From positions 41,378 to 105,377 of the forward strand of contig NZ_BONY01000033.1 of the NCBI RefSeq assembly GCF_016862955.1: a DNA stretch of 64,000 bases, given 5' to 3'. Position numbers and translations under genes: made by a program. Source of the DNA: Rhizocola hellebori (lineage in GTDB: Bacteria; Actinomycetota; Actinomycetes; Mycobacteriales; Micromonosporaceae). Shown piece after piece: positions 1 through 8,583 of the stretch; the first letter of the stretch is position 1; each line of letters begins with the position of its first letter. The notes under the pieces are model-generated. The model was not told the origin of the DNA and did no database searches. It saw nothing but the letters and a program-made list of their open reading frames with translations.

Positions 1-2
1 CC

Positions 3-542
3 AACTTCGGCGGAGCGGTGATTGACGCGCGGGCGTTCAAACGGCACTCGGAGGCGCTGGAGATGATCAAATCTTCGCAAGCGTGCACAGTGATCGCGGG
101 TGGTACATGTGACGACAGCGAGGGCTATTTCGTCCAGCCAACCGTTTTCGAGTGCACCGACCCGGCGCACGAGGTCTTCACCACCGAATACTTCGGCCCC
201 ATCCTCGCCGTGCACGTCTTTGACGACGCGAGTTTCGAATCGGTGGTGAAGCAGGCGGAAAGCGTGGCGCCTTACGCGCTCACCGGTGCGGTTTGGGCAC
301 AGGATCGCAAGGCGATCGAGTGGATGTCGCGCGAGCTTCGCTTCGCGGCGGGCAACTTCTACATCAACGACAAGCCGACCGGAGCCGTGGTCGGGCAACA
401 GCCGTTCGGCGGCGCGCGTGCTTCCGGTACCAATGACAAAGCAGGCTCATGGCAGAACCTGATCCGATGGATGTCACCGCGCACCATCAAGGAGACGTTC
501 GTCCCGCCGGCAGACCACGTCTATCCGCACATGGGGTCGTGA
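3..542 (+). CDS. pruA: 1-pyrroline-5-carboxylate dehydrogenase, C-terminal part
   Basis: The gene enters from the left edge, so only the last 179 residues or so are visible. This aldehyde-dehydrogenase-superfamily enzyme oxidises glutamate semialdehyde (from proline) to glutamate with NAD. The visible part has the family's EYFGPILAVHVF segment and the strongly conserved GNFYINDKPTGAVVGQQPFGGARASGTN stretch (residues GNFYIND then PFGGARASGTN), followed by the SWQNLIRW tail typical of PruA. The catalytic Cys and Glu lie outside the window. The stop codon overlaps or abuts the kynA start, so the two are probably co-transcribed as an amino-acid catabolic unit. The identification is firm; the N-terminal half cannot be assessed. 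Confidence 0.93.
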   Translation, partial: NFGGAVIDARAFKRHSEALEMIKSSQACTVIAGGTCDDSEGYFVQPTVFECTDPAHEVFTTEYFGPILAVHVFDDASFESVVKQAESVAPYALTGAVWAQDRKAIEWMSRELRFAAGNFYINDKPTGAVVGQQPFGGARASGTNDKAGSWQNLIRWMSPRTIKETFVPPADHVYPHMGS

Positions 543-547
543 ATTTG

Positions 548-1342
548 ATGAGCCAGGAGCGTTTCGCCAACTTCGGTGAGCAAGGCGGGCAGCTGACCTA
601 CAACAGCTATCTGCGGGTGCCCGAGCTGCTTTCCCAGCAGGTCCCCGAATCCGATCCACAAGCCCACGACGAGCTTTTATTTATCACCATCCATCAGTCG
701 TACGAGCTCTGGTTCAAGCTGCTGCTGCACGAGCTTTCCGACGCCAGGGACAGGATGCTGGAAGGCGAGAGCTATCTGCCCCGGGTGCGCCTTGAGCGCT
801 GCCGTTCGATCGAAGGGGTGCTGGTGCATCAGGTCGATGTGATCGACACGATGACGCCTCAGGATTTTTTGATCTTCAGGAATAAGCTGGCGCCGGCATC
901 GGGCTTCCAGTCGGCTCAGTTTCGCGAAATCGAGTTCCTTTCCGGACTCAAGGATCCGGGCTATCTTGAGCGCTTCCGTGGGCTGACCGAACATGAGCGT
1001 GTCGCGCTCAGGGAGCGGCTCGACGAGCCCTCGTTGTGGGACGGCTATCTCGCACTGCTTGGCGCGCACGGTTTCGACGTTCATGACACCGAAGAGCGCT
1101 TCGCCGCGCTGGTGACCATCGCCAACGATCGCGAGAAGTACGGAGCGCTTTGGGATCTGGCCGAAGCGCTCATCGCGCATGATCAGGCGTGGTCATTGTG
1201 GCGTGCGCGACACGTGTTAATGGCCGAGCGTCAGATCGGCACGAAATCTGGCACAGGAGGCTCCTCCGGAGGGGCGTATCTGCGCTCCCGCGTGGAGAAA
1301 CGCTTCTACCCGGAGCTGTGGGAGCTCAGATCACGGCTCTGA
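548..1342 (+). CDS. kynA: Tryptophan 2,3-dioxygenase
   Basis: Haem enzyme that opens the indole ring of L-tryptophan to N-formylkynurenine, the first step of the kynurenine pathway. The 264-residue protein matches the family length. It shows the N-terminal LTYNSYLRVPELL block, the haem-pocket helix FITIHQSYELWFKLLLHEL, the FRNKLAPASGFQS block and the C-terminal substrate loop IGTKSGTGGSSGGAYL. ATG at 548 is chosen because the conserved sequence begins just after it. A GTG at 539 in the same frame overlaps the pruA stop and would add three residues, so translational coupling is possible. There is no strong Shine-Dalgarno, which also suggests coupling to pruA. Confidence 0.95.
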   Translation: MSQERFANFGEQGGQLTYNSYLRVPELLSQQVPESDPQAHDELLFITIHQSYELWFKLLLHELSDARDRMLEGESYLPRVRLERCRSIEGVLVHQVDVIDTMTPQDFLIFRNKLAPASGFQSAQFREIEFLSGLKDPGYLERFRGLTEHERVALRERLDEPSLWDGYLALLGAHGFDVHDTEERFAALVTIANDREKYGALWDLAEALIAHDQAWSLWRARHVLMAERQIGTKSGTGGSSGGAYLRSRVEKRFYPELWELRSRL

Positions 1343-1464
1343 GGCACAAACCGGACAAACGGGTTGTATTGGACCGTCGATTCAGGACTGTCTGACGCGA
1401 ACTGTGCACAGTGGATTGTGCGGAAATCCTGGACGTTGGCCTTTTTGGTTGTAGCGTAGATGAC

Positions 1465-1974
1465 ATGGCAGAGTCAGACATCAACGCAACAGCGGCAGCC
1501 GTGCTCGGTTTGCTGCACGAAGGGTCGATGACGGGGGGCCAGTTGATGGCCGCCGCGGAGCGTCGACTCGGCTCATATTGGTCAATGACCCGCTCTCAGG
1601 TTTACCGGGAGCTGCCGGTCCTCGCATCGATGGGATATGTGAAGGCGGGCAAGCAGGGCCAGCGCGCGAGCCAGCCCTACTCCATCACCCAGAAGGGCAA
1701 GGCCGCGTTCAGCCGCTGGCTGAGCGAGGAGCCCGGCCGCGAGCTGGTCCGCAATCCGTATGCGCTTCGCGTAGCCTTCGGCACCGCGCTGGGCACGGGC
1801 GGCACCAAACTTCGCAAGGAGGCCGAGGAATATCACAACGAGCAGCTCACCGAGGCCCGCGAGCAGGCGAAGGAAGCCAAGAAAGAGGGCGACAAGATGA
1901 CCGCCGCCGGGCTCGAGTTCGCGGTCAACTATCACAAGGCAGCGCTGACCTGGTTGAAGACCGCCACCAAGTGA
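1465..1974 (+). CDS. PadR-family transcriptional regulator
   Basis: A 169-residue winged-helix repressor. Residues 8-80 (AAVLGLLHEGSMTGGQLMAAAERRLGSYWSMTRSQVY region) match the PadR N-terminal DNA-binding domain, including the YREL/LxxMGYV wing segment. The C-terminal third is a long charged helix (EEYHNEQLTEAREQAKEAKKEG) of the kind that makes the PadR dimer. ATG 1465 is preferred over the upstream GTG 1411 because the family starts here, and a TAGCGT -10-like element lies about 9 nt upstream, 17 nt after a CTGGAC -35-like element, suggesting a leaderless transcript. Its 3' end overlaps the convergent sugar-kinase gene by 43 bp. The target is unknown. Confidence 0.85.
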   Translation: MAESDINATAAAVLGLLHEGSMTGGQLMAAAERRLGSYWSMTRSQVYRELPVLASMGYVKAGKQGQRASQPYSITQKGKAAFSRWLSEEPGRELVRNPYALRVAFGTALGTGGTKLRKEAEEYHNEQLTEAREQAKEAKKEGDKMTAAGLEFAVNYHKAALTWLKTATK

Positions 1975-2927
1975 CGCAACGCTTGGTGCGACTCTACGGT
2001 CGCTTCCAGACTGTCCAATGCGAACAGACCGGCGCCTAGCACCGGGGGCTGGGTAAGCACAGTTACGAGAGCACCGGGGGAGTGGGCACCAATCCCGTTC
2101 CGGACCGCCTCGTCGAGCAGCGGGTGCTGCGCACGCAGCACGCCGCCGCCGAGGACTACGGCGTAATCTGAGTCCTGAAGGTTGAGCCGATTGGCCGCGA
2201 CGGTGACGAGAGCCACAATTTCCATAGCCTGACGGGCCACCACCCGATGGGCGACCTCGTCACCCGTTGCGGCCACGGCGAAGAGAAGCTCGCTCATGTT
2301 AGCCAAGCGTTCCTGGGCGATCATTCCTAAGTGGACGCCGACGATCACCTCGGCCACCGTCGCCGCGCCGAAATGCCGGGCGACCGCCTGCTGCAATGCG
2401 GTCGCCGGTCCACGGCCGTCCTCGGCGCGCGCTGCGTGCCACATGGCCAGCGACCCGAGGTGCTGGCCACCGCCCCAGTCGCCGGAGAGCGTGCCCAGCG
2501 CGGGGAAGCGCGCTGTCCTTCCGTCGCGAGTGCGGCCGACACAGTTGATCCCCGCCCCGCACACCACCGCTATCGCGTCCGGCGCGTCCGTGCCCGCGCG
2601 AAGCAGCGCGAACGTGTCGTTCTCCACGCGGTAGCTGTTGGCCCATCCGGTGGCCTGCACCGCCGCGGCGGCTTTAGCCACCTCCTGCGGCAGATCCACA
2701 CCGGACAGAAACAGCTCGGCCCGCTCAAACATCACCTCGCCGAGCGCGGCTTCTTCTCTGGCTGTCGTGATGAGACGGTCGAGCAGCCGCATCGCGTGGT
2801 CGAGCCCGAGCCCCTGCGGGGACGAGCCCGGCCCGCGTACATATGAATGGACCTTGCCTTCGTCGTCGCCCACAAGAACGTCTGTTTTGGAGTTTCCGCC
2901 GTCGACGGCCAGCCAATAGCGAGTCAT
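1932..2927 (-). CDS. BadF/BadG/BcrA/BcrD-type ATPase, likely N-acetylglucosamine or related sugar kinase
   Basis: A 331-residue ASKHA-fold kinase. The N-terminal phosphate-1 motif LAVDGGNSKTDVLV, the central AVVCGAGINCVGR (phosphate 2 region) and GTLSGDWGGG are those of the N-acetylglucosamine kinase-like branch of BadF proteins. Such enzymes phosphorylate imported amino sugars or sugars with ATP in the cytoplasm. The start at 2927 forms an ATGA overlap with the stop of the upstream glycosidase gene, which supports it over ATG 2939. It is the last gene of the sugar operon. Substrate is inferred only from family and context: it may phosphorylate a sugar or disaccharide used by the adjacent 6-phospho-glycosidase. 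Confidence 0.85.
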   Translation of the reverse strand: MTRYWLAVDGGNSKTDVLVGDDEGKVHSYVRGPGSSPQGLGLDHAMRLLDRLITTAREEAALGEVMFERAELFLSGVDLPQEVAKAAAAVQATGWANSYRVENDTFALLRAGTDAPDAIAVVCGAGINCVGRTRDGRTARFPALGTLSGDWGGGQHLGSLAMWHAARAEDGRGPATALQQAVARHFGAATVAEVIVGVHLGMIAQERLANMSELLFAVAATGDEVAHRVVARQAMEIVALVTVAANRLNLQDSDYAVVLGGGVLRAQHPLLDEAVRNGIGAHSPGALVTVLTQPPVLGAGLFALDSLEATVESHQALRHLVAVFNQVSAAL

Positions 2928-4144
2928 TTTCGCGCCCACGGCAGGTAGGCCTCGTTCGCCGCGAGCAGGCGATCGGTCAGGCGCTCGGCGATGTCATGCT
3001 GCCCCACGAGCGGGTGCGCCAGCAGGGCGAGGTACACGCGGTCCCGGCCGCCGTGCAGACTCGCCTGGAGTGCGAGCTCCTCGTAGGCGCTCACGGCCGC
3101 GATCAGGCCCGAATACGGCGCTAAGACGGGCGGTGTGGGCAGCGCGGTGGCGCCCGCGCGATCGACCCGGCAGCTGACCTCTATCACCGCCTCATCGGCC
3201 AGGAAGGGCAAATGGCCCTGGTTGCGCAGGTTTACCGCGTGGATCGCGTTGTCGCCGTTCAGTAGCGACGAGATCAGGCCGACGGCCGCCTCCGAGTAGA
3301 ACGCGCCGCCGCGCCGCGAAAGCAGCTCGGGTTTGCTGGTGAGGGCCGGGTCTTGGTACAGGCGCAGGAGTTCGGCCTCGATCTGGGCCACCGCTTCGCC
3401 CCGGGTGCCCTGCTTGCGCTGTTCGGCCAGCACCGAGTCGTGCTGGTAGAAGTAGCGCAGGTAATAGGACGGCACGCTGCCCAGGCGCTGCAACACCTCC
3501 ACCGGGAGCTGCACCTGTTGCGCCGCGTCGGCCAGCAGCTCGGGCAACCGGTCGACGCCGTGCACATAGGCGGCGCGCTCCCAGGTGAGGTGGTTGAGCC
3601 CGACATGGTCCAGGGTGACCTCCTCGGGCGACACGCCGAGCAATCCAGCGAACCGGCGCTGGAAGCCGATCGCCACATTGCACAGCCCGGCCGCGCGGTG
3701 TCCCGCGTCCAGCAGCGCCCGGGTGACTATCCCGACCGGATTCGTGAAGTTGATGATCCAGGCGCCCGGTGCCCGCTGCGCCGCGCGTGCGGCGACGTCG
3801 AGCACGACCGGCACCGTGCGCAGCGCTTTGGCCAGCCCGCCCGCACCGGTGGTCTCCTGGCCGATGCAGCCGCACTCCAACGGGAAGGTCTCGTCGCTGA
3901 TCCGGGCCTGCTGCCCGCCCACCCGAAGCTGAATTATCACGATGCTTGCGCCGTCGAGGCCGGCGTCCAGATCGTCGGTCCAGCTCACCTTCCCAAGCAA
4001 GCGCTTGGCAAAGGGGCCAACGATATTCAGGCGCTCCGCTGAGGGGTCGATCAGGACCACCTCGGACAGGTCGGTGAAGCGGGTGAATCCGTCAATCAGC
4101 TCGGGGGTGTAGGTGGAACCCCCACCCACGACAGCGATCTTCAT
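2924..4144 (-). CDS. Glycoside hydrolase family 4, 6-phospho-beta-glucosidase
   Basis: A 406-residue GH4 enzyme, which hydrolyses glycosides by an NAD- and metal-dependent redox elimination mechanism. The N-terminal Rossmann motif VVGGGSTYTPELI binds NAD. The segment FPLECGCIGQETTGAGG corresponds to the 6-phospho-beta-glucosidase signature (GQETTG), with the metal Cys-region further on at LCNVAIGFQRR, followed by NFTNPVGIVT and GLNHLTW. GH4 members with this signature normally act on 6-phosphorylated beta-glucosides. The gene begins 3 nt after the permease stop and overlaps the kinase gene by 4 bp. An ABC-imported substrate would need phosphorylation before cleavage, for which the adjacent kinase is the obvious candidate (inference). 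Confidence 0.92.
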   Translation of the reverse strand: MKIAVVGGGSTYTPELIDGFTRFTDLSEVVLIDPSAERLNIVGPFAKRLLGKVSWTDDLDAGLDGASIVIIQLRVGGQQARISDETFPLECGCIGQETTGAGGLAKALRTVPVVLDVAARAAQRAPGAWIINFTNPVGIVTRALLDAGHRAAGLCNVAIGFQRRFAGLLGVSPEEVTLDHVGLNHLTWERAAYVHGVDRLPELLADAAQQVQLPVEVLQRLGSVPSYYLRYFYQHDSVLAEQRKQGTRGEAVAQIEAELLRLYQDPALTSKPELLSRRGGAFYSEAAVGLISSLLNGDNAIHAVNLRNQGHLPFLADEAVIEVSCRVDRAGATALPTPPVLAPYSGLIAAVSAYEELALQASLHGGRDRVYLALLAHPLVGQHDIAERLTDRLLAANEAYLPWARK

Positions 4145-4147
4145 TGG

Positions 4148-4975
4148 CTAGCCCTTTACTCCGGTGAGGGTCACGCCTTCGACGAAGGCCTTCTGTGCGA
4201 AGAAGAAAAGCACCACGATCGGCACCATGGTCAGCAAAGCCGCGGCGCTGACCAATTGCCATTCAACATGGTGGATGGATCGAAATCCGGCAAGGCCCAG
4301 CGACACTGTCCAGTTGTCCTTGTTTTCGCTGGTGTAGAGCAATGGTCCGTAGTAGTCGTTCCAGGCGTAGAAGAACTGGAACATAGCGGTCGCGGCGATG
4401 CCCGGCCGGGCCATCGGGATGACCACCCGCCAAAGGGTGCGCCACTCGCCCGCGCCGTCGACGCGCGCCGCGTCCAGGTATTCGTCGGGGATCGTGACGA
4501 GGAACTGGCGCAACAGGAAGATGGAGAAGGCGTCACCGGCGAGCATCGGCAGGATCAGCGGCCACAGCGATCCGGTCAGCCCGTTGCTGGCCCAGAAAAG
4601 GTAGAGCGGCACCGTGGTGACCTGGGGCGGCAGCATCATCATGCAGATGATCAAGACCATGGTGGTGTTGCGCCCGCGCCAGCGCAGCTTGGCCAGGCCA
4701 TAGGCGGCGGGCACGCTGGCCAGCAACATGAATGCGGTGGCCAGGCCGGCATAAAGAAGAGTGTTCATCAGGTACCGGCCTAGCGGCGCTTTGTTGAAGG
4801 CCTCCACATAGTTGGCCGGATGCCAGTCCTGCGGCCAGATCTGCGAAGTGAGCGTCTGATCGCTGGACATGAACGAGGTGAGGAGGAGAAACACCACCGG
4901 CGCAAGGAACATGAAGCTGAGCGCGATCGCCACCGCGTGGCGCGCGATGAACAGCAGGACAACCCTTCGTGTCAT
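4148..4975 (-). CDS. ABC sugar transporter permease (CUT1, MalG-like)
   Basis: Second inner-membrane permease of the importer, 275 residues with six predicted hydrophobic segments, beginning with the N-terminal helix VVLLFIARHAVAIALSFMFLAP. The EAA loop that contacts the ATPase reads IPDEYLDAARVDGAGEWRTLWRVVIPMARPGI, a close match to the CUT1 consensus. The ATG at 4975 overlaps the stop of the first permease (ATGA); a longer frame running upstream through that gene is only a shadow. The family transports mono- and oligosaccharides with a lipoprotein binding protein. Confidence 0.94.
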   Translation of the reverse strand: MTRRVVLLFIARHAVAIALSFMFLAPVVFLLLTSFMSSDQTLTSQIWPQDWHPANYVEAFNKAPLGRYLMNTLLYAGLATAFMLLASVPAAYGLAKLRWRGRNTTMVLIICMMMLPPQVTTVPLYLFWASNGLTGSLWPLILPMLAGDAFSIFLLRQFLVTIPDEYLDAARVDGAGEWRTLWRVVIPMARPGIAATAMFQFFYAWNDYYGPLLYTSENKDNWTVSLGLAGFRSIHHVEWQLVSAAALLTMVPIVVLFFFAQKAFVEGVTLTGVKG

Positions 4976-5928
4976 AGGAACGTCCTGAACCGGCGCAGCA
5001 ACAGCAGCGTGGCGCTCAGCGAGACCGCGAAGAGCACGAGCGAGAGCACGCTGGCGTAGCCGAGAGCGCCTGTCCCGAAACCGACCGTGTACAGCCGGAG
5101 CGGATAGGTGAACGTGGAGTCGTTGGGGTAGCCGAACACGTTGGTGATCCCGCCGCCCGCGGTGACCGACCCCGACGCGACGCTGGCCGCCACCGCGGCC
5201 TGGGTGAAGTACTGAAGCGTGGCGATGACCCCGGTGATCGCGGCGAACTGGAGCACCGGCGAGATGCCCGGCAGTGTCACGTAACGGAAGCGCTGCCAGG
5301 CGTTCGCCCCGTCCAGCGCGGCGGCTTCGTGAAGCTCCGCGGGCACGTCGAGCAACGCCGCGATGAATATGATCATGAGGTCGCCGATGCCCCAGAGGGC
5401 AAGGAAGACCAGCGACGGCTTGGCCCAGTCGGGGTCGTTGAACCACAATGGCGGGCTGCTCATGCCCAGCTTCGCCAGCAGCGTGTTGACGGGCCCTGTC
5501 CCCGGCTTGAGCAGGAGGACAAAGGCGATCGTCGCCGCGACGGGTGGCGCGAGCGCGGGGAGATAGAAGATCGTTCGGTAGACGCCGCGGCCCCGCTTGA
5601 CCTGATTGAGGAAAAGCGCGGTGAGCAGGGCACCGAGCATCCGCGCCGGGACCATCACCAGCACCAGCCACACGGTGTTCTCGATCGCCTTGCCCAGGCG
5701 AATGTCCTCGAGCAGGAAACGCCAGTTGTTCCAGCCGACGAAGCTGGGCGGATCGGTGAGCGTCTCCAGCCGGATGTTGGTGAAGGAGAAGTACACGGCG
5801 GAAAGCAACGGGTAGATGAGGAAGAGCCCGAGGCCGACCAGGGTCGGCAGCACAAAGGTGTAGGGCGTCAAGCGTTTGCGCCAAGGGGTGCCGGGCCGGC
5901 CGGCACCCCTGGTGACCAATGTGGACAT
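4972..5928 (-). CDS. ABC sugar transporter permease (CUT1, MalF-like)
   Basis: First permease of the sugar importer, 318 residues with six hydrophobic segments. The N-terminus (TPYTFVLPTLVGLGLFLIYPLLSAVYFSFTN) is the standard first membrane segment of CUT1 MalF-type subunits. The EAA motif is LHEAAALDGANAWQRFRYVTLPGISP. It starts 3 nt after the binding-protein gene, and its stop overlaps the start of the second permease. No ATP-binding subunit is encoded in the operon, so the complex probably uses a shared MsiK-type ATPase encoded elsewhere, as is common for actinomycete CUT1 systems. Confidence 0.94.
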   Translation of the reverse strand: MSTLVTRGAGRPGTPWRKRLTPYTFVLPTLVGLGLFLIYPLLSAVYFSFTNIRLETLTDPPSFVGWNNWRFLLEDIRLGKAIENTVWLVLVMVPARMLGALLTALFLNQVKRGRGVYRTIFYLPALAPPVAATIAFVLLLKPGTGPVNTLLAKLGMSSPPLWFNDPDWAKPSLVFLALWGIGDLMIIFIAALLDVPAELHEAAALDGANAWQRFRYVTLPGISPVLQFAAITGVIATLQYFTQAAVAASVASGSVTAGGGITNVFGYPNDSTFTYPLRLYTVGFGTGALGYASVLSLVLFAVSLSATLLLLRRFRTFL

Positions 5929-5931
5929 GGC

Positions 5932-7242
5932 TCAGCCCGCGAGCTTGATCAGATTATTGATCTGGTCGTCGACCTTCTTGAGCCCGCCGGCCAGATCGGC
6001 CGCCTCGCCCGATTGATATTGCTGCAGGAAGGCGGAGAACTCGTCCTGATAGGCGGCGCCCACCGAACTGGGCGGGGTGGTGCTCGTGTTCGGGTTGGCG
6101 TGGATGTCGAGGAAGACCCGGTAGTTGTCGTCGACCACGAGATCCTTGCTCTGCCTGGCGTCGGTGGTGCTGGGCAAGTTGCGAATCCCGTTGCACAGCT
6201 TGACGATCGAGCTGGTTTCCGTGGTGAGGAAGCGGATCAGCGCCCAGGCGGCTTCCTGGTTGGCCGAGGTCTTCGCCACGCCGATCACGTTTCCGGTGGT
6301 GTAACCCGCACCGGAGCGGCTCATGTCGTTGACCGGCAGCGAGGTGACACCGTACTTCACTTCGGGCGCCTGGTCCTTGAGGAACGCGAGACGCCACTCG
6401 CCGTCGATGTTCATGGCCACCTTGCCCTGCTGGAAGGCGTTCTCGGCGGACCACTCGTCGCCGAGCCCGGCGCGGAACTCCTCCAGCTTGTCGTAGCCGT
6501 ACCAGTCGACCAGCTCCTTCTGCCACTTGATGAGCTCTGTCCACTTCGGATCGCTGCCGATGTTCGAGGTGCCGTCGGGCTTGAGCCAGCTGGCCCCGAC
6601 CATCGGGCCCAGGTGTGAGGGCGAGTTCTCGTAGAAGCCGAACAGCGGCAGGAATCCCACCCGCTGCAGCTTGCCGTCCTTGTCCTTGACGGTCAGCCGC
6701 TTGGCGAGATCAGCCAGCTCCGCCAGCGTCTTCGGCGGCGCCGTCACGTTCGCGTCAGAGAAGATGCTCTTGTTGTAGTAGAGCCCGTAGGCATCCGCCA
6801 GGAACGGCATCGCGCATCGTTTGTTGCGGTACTCCGTATACGTCTTTATCACTTGGGGGTACCGGTTGAGGTCCACCTTGTCGCGCTGGATGTACTGGTT
6901 CAGGTCGATCCAGGCGCCCGACGAGCAGAAGCGGCCCACGATGTCAGTCGAGTAGCTCATCGCCACGTCCGGGCCCTGGCCCGCCCCGATGGCCTGGATC
7001 ATCTTGCCGTCGTCCTGTTCGCCCTTGACCGTCACGGTGACCTTCGGGAACTTGGCGCGGAAGTCGCTGACGAGGTCGTCGACCGCCTTGGCCTCCCGAT
7101 CGGTGAAGGGGTGCCAGAACTCGATGGCGCCGGTGGGTTCGACACCGGAGGTGGCAATGGGATCGTTCTTGGCCGACGGCGTGCAGCCCGCGGCCAGAGC
7201 CGTGATCGCCGAGGCCGCCAGAATTTTCTTCAGAAGGTGCAT
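5932..7242 (-). CDS. Extracellular sugar-binding lipoprotein (CUT1 family)
   Basis: A 436-residue solute-binding protein. It begins with a lipoprotein signal (MHLLKK then a hydrophobic run ending LAAG and Cys20). The mature part has the family-1 binding-protein pattern, for example GAIEFWHPFTDREAKAVDDLVSDF near the N-terminus and the hinge-region segment AWALIRFLTT. It would be anchored outside the membrane and deliver sugar to the two permeases. A GGGAG Shine-Dalgarno lies 6 nt before the ATG. It is the first transport gene, 58 bp downstream of the ROK regulator on the same strand. Confidence 0.93.
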   Translation of the reverse strand: MHLLKKILAASAITALAAGCTPSAKNDPIATSGVEPTGAIEFWHPFTDREAKAVDDLVSDFRAKFPKVTVTVKGEQDDGKMIQAIGAGQGPDVAMSYSTDIVGRFCSSGAWIDLNQYIQRDKVDLNRYPQVIKTYTEYRNKRCAMPFLADAYGLYYNKSIFSDANVTAPPKTLAELADLAKRLTVKDKDGKLQRVGFLPLFGFYENSPSHLGPMVGASWLKPDGTSNIGSDPKWTELIKWQKELVDWYGYDKLEEFRAGLGDEWSAENAFQQGKVAMNIDGEWRLAFLKDQAPEVKYGVTSLPVNDMSRSGAGYTTGNVIGVAKTSANQEAAWALIRFLTTETSSIVKLCNGIRNLPSTTDARQSKDLVVDDNYRVFLDIHANPNTSTTPPSSVGAAYQDEFSAFLQQYQSGEAADLAGGLKKVDDQINNLIKLAG

Positions 7243-7300
7243 AGGGAACTCCCTGGCGAGGAAGGGATGGAAAAGGTGTTCCCCCGTGAAAAACGGCCGA

Positions 7301-8485
7301 TCAGGCCGGAGCCAGGGCGTGGCGTAGCGAGTCGATGAGCGAGTCGCGAACCGCGCGCAGCCCGGCGTCGAGCGCCCCGAGCAGGACAGCGTCGTCGGTC
7401 AACGCGGTCACCGCGATCGGGGTGCGCAGCGGGGTGGCTCCGTGAAAGGCCTCCGCTACCAGATCTCGCAACACGCTGCCGCCGGCCTGGGCCACCTCGC
7501 CGGCGAGCACGACAAGGGGAGGGTCGAGGATCGCGGCCACCGAGGCCAGCGCCACGGCGATGCGCTCGGCCAGCTCCTTGAGAAACGGGTCGGCCGGTGT
7601 GCGTGCGCGACCGTCCACATGCGACACCGCTTCGGCGACCGCCGCCTCGGGCGTGCGGGCGTGATAGCCGTGCTCGGCGGCGAGCGCGAGCACGGCCGGC
7701 CCGCCGACCAGGTCCTGGAGATCCTTGCCGGACTGGCCGACCGGCACATAGCCCAGCTCGCCCGCGCCGCCGGACACACCGCGCAGCAGGGTGTCGCCCA
7801 GATCGATGGCACAGCCGAGCCCGGCCCCGAACCACAGCAGGGCGAAGCCCTCTGTTCCGGTCGCCACGCCGCGATGCCGTTCGGCGATGGCGGCCAGGTT
7901 GACGTCGTTTTCCGCCCCGACCGTGGTGTCGAGCCGGCCGGCGAGATCGCTGACCAGCCCGGGACGGTTCCAGCCGGCTACATCGATATGGCGGATGGTG
8001 TCGCCGGCCGGGTCGTACGAGCCCGGTACCGCAAGCTGGACGTGGGTCACCGCGCCGCGATCGAGCCCGGCCCGGCGGCACAGGTCCTCCACCGTGCTGA
8101 CGACTGTCGTGATTGGATCGCTAGGCTCCAGGTCGTACTCGGCCCGGGCCAGAACATTGCCGGTAAGGTCGCCAAGCGCCGCCCCCACGGCGGGGTGGGC
8201 GGTCTCGGTCACGTCGCGGATCGACAGCGCCGCAACGTGAGCGGCGCTTGGATTGATGGCGTAGATCTCGGCGTTGGGCCCGGGGCCACCGCTGGTGTGC
8301 CCGATGACCGTGGCGAAACCGACCCCGGTCAGCGTGCGCAGCACGTCGGAGGTGGTGGGCTTGGACAGCCCGGTAAGCTCGCGCAGCTCGGCGCGGGTCA
8401 GGGTGCCTCGCTCGAGCAGCAGTGCCAGGGTGGCACTCTCGTTCATGGCGCGAAGCAGTTTCGAGGAGCCCGCCAGCCGCGTCAT
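7301..8485 (-). CDS. ROK-family transcriptional regulator (NagC/XylR type)
   Basis: A 394-residue repressor with an N-terminal winged helix (residues about 8-65, including TLTRAELRELTGLSKPTTSDVLRTL) followed by a ROK sugar-binding fold. The cysteine-rich zinc motif of ROK kinases is absent (the corresponding region reads GELGYVPVGQSGKDLQDLVGG), so it is a regulator and not a kinase. The ATG at 8485 is selected because GGAGG stands 6 nt upstream; an in-frame start at 8551 would lie inside the promoter. It is the first gene of the glucoside operon and most likely controls it and itself, responding to the imported sugar. Confidence 0.92.
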   Translation of the reverse strand: MTRLAGSSKLLRAMNESATLALLLERGTLTRAELRELTGLSKPTTSDVLRTLTGVGFATVIGHTSGGPGPNAEIYAINPSAAHVAALSIRDVTETAHPAVGAALGDLTGNVLARAEYDLEPSDPITTVVSTVEDLCRRAGLDRGAVTHVQLAVPGSYDPAGDTIRHIDVAGWNRPGLVSDLAGRLDTTVGAENDVNLAAIAERHRGVATGTEGFALLWFGAGLGCAIDLGDTLLRGVSGGAGELGYVPVGQSGKDLQDLVGGPAVLALAAEHGYHARTPEAAVAEAVSHVDGRARTPADPFLKELAERIAVALASVAAILDPPLVVLAGEVAQAGGSVLRDLVAEAFHGATPLRTPIAVTALTDDAVLLGALDAGLRAVRDSLIDSLRHALAPA

Positions 8486-8507
8486 GAAGTGCCTCCGGGG
8501 GAATAGA

Positions 8508-8526
8508 TAGGAAATCTGACTTACTA
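8508..8526. promoter_or_regulatory. Candidate ROK operator
   Basis: An imperfect inverted repeat (TAGGAAA on one arm, TTACTA on the other) overlaps the -10 element of the ROK promoter. ROK repressors bind AT-rich inverted repeats of this type, so autoregulation is the simple reading. The symmetry is incomplete, so this is tentative. Confidence 0.35.
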
Positions 8527-8551
8527 TTGCCCCCGGCCGGAACACTGTCAA
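8523..8551 (-). promoter_or_regulatory. Promoter of the ROK regulator/sugar operon
   Basis: Reading the minus strand, TTGACA (8551-8546) is followed after 17 nt by AATAGT (8528-8523). The -35 is a perfect consensus, and the element lies 38 nt upstream of the regulator start codon, with the GGAGG ribosome-binding site downstream. Confidence 0.6.
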
Positions 8552-8583
8552 TAGGGGAGACGTCCTCTCTGTAGTCTTGTGTC

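Noticed and set aside
5329..6618. A 429-codon open frame on the plus strand
   Set aside because: It lies opposite the permease and binding-protein genes, has the Arg/Gln/Asp-rich composition of a GC-rich antisense shadow and no recognisable domain; the minus-strand genes fit known families throughout.
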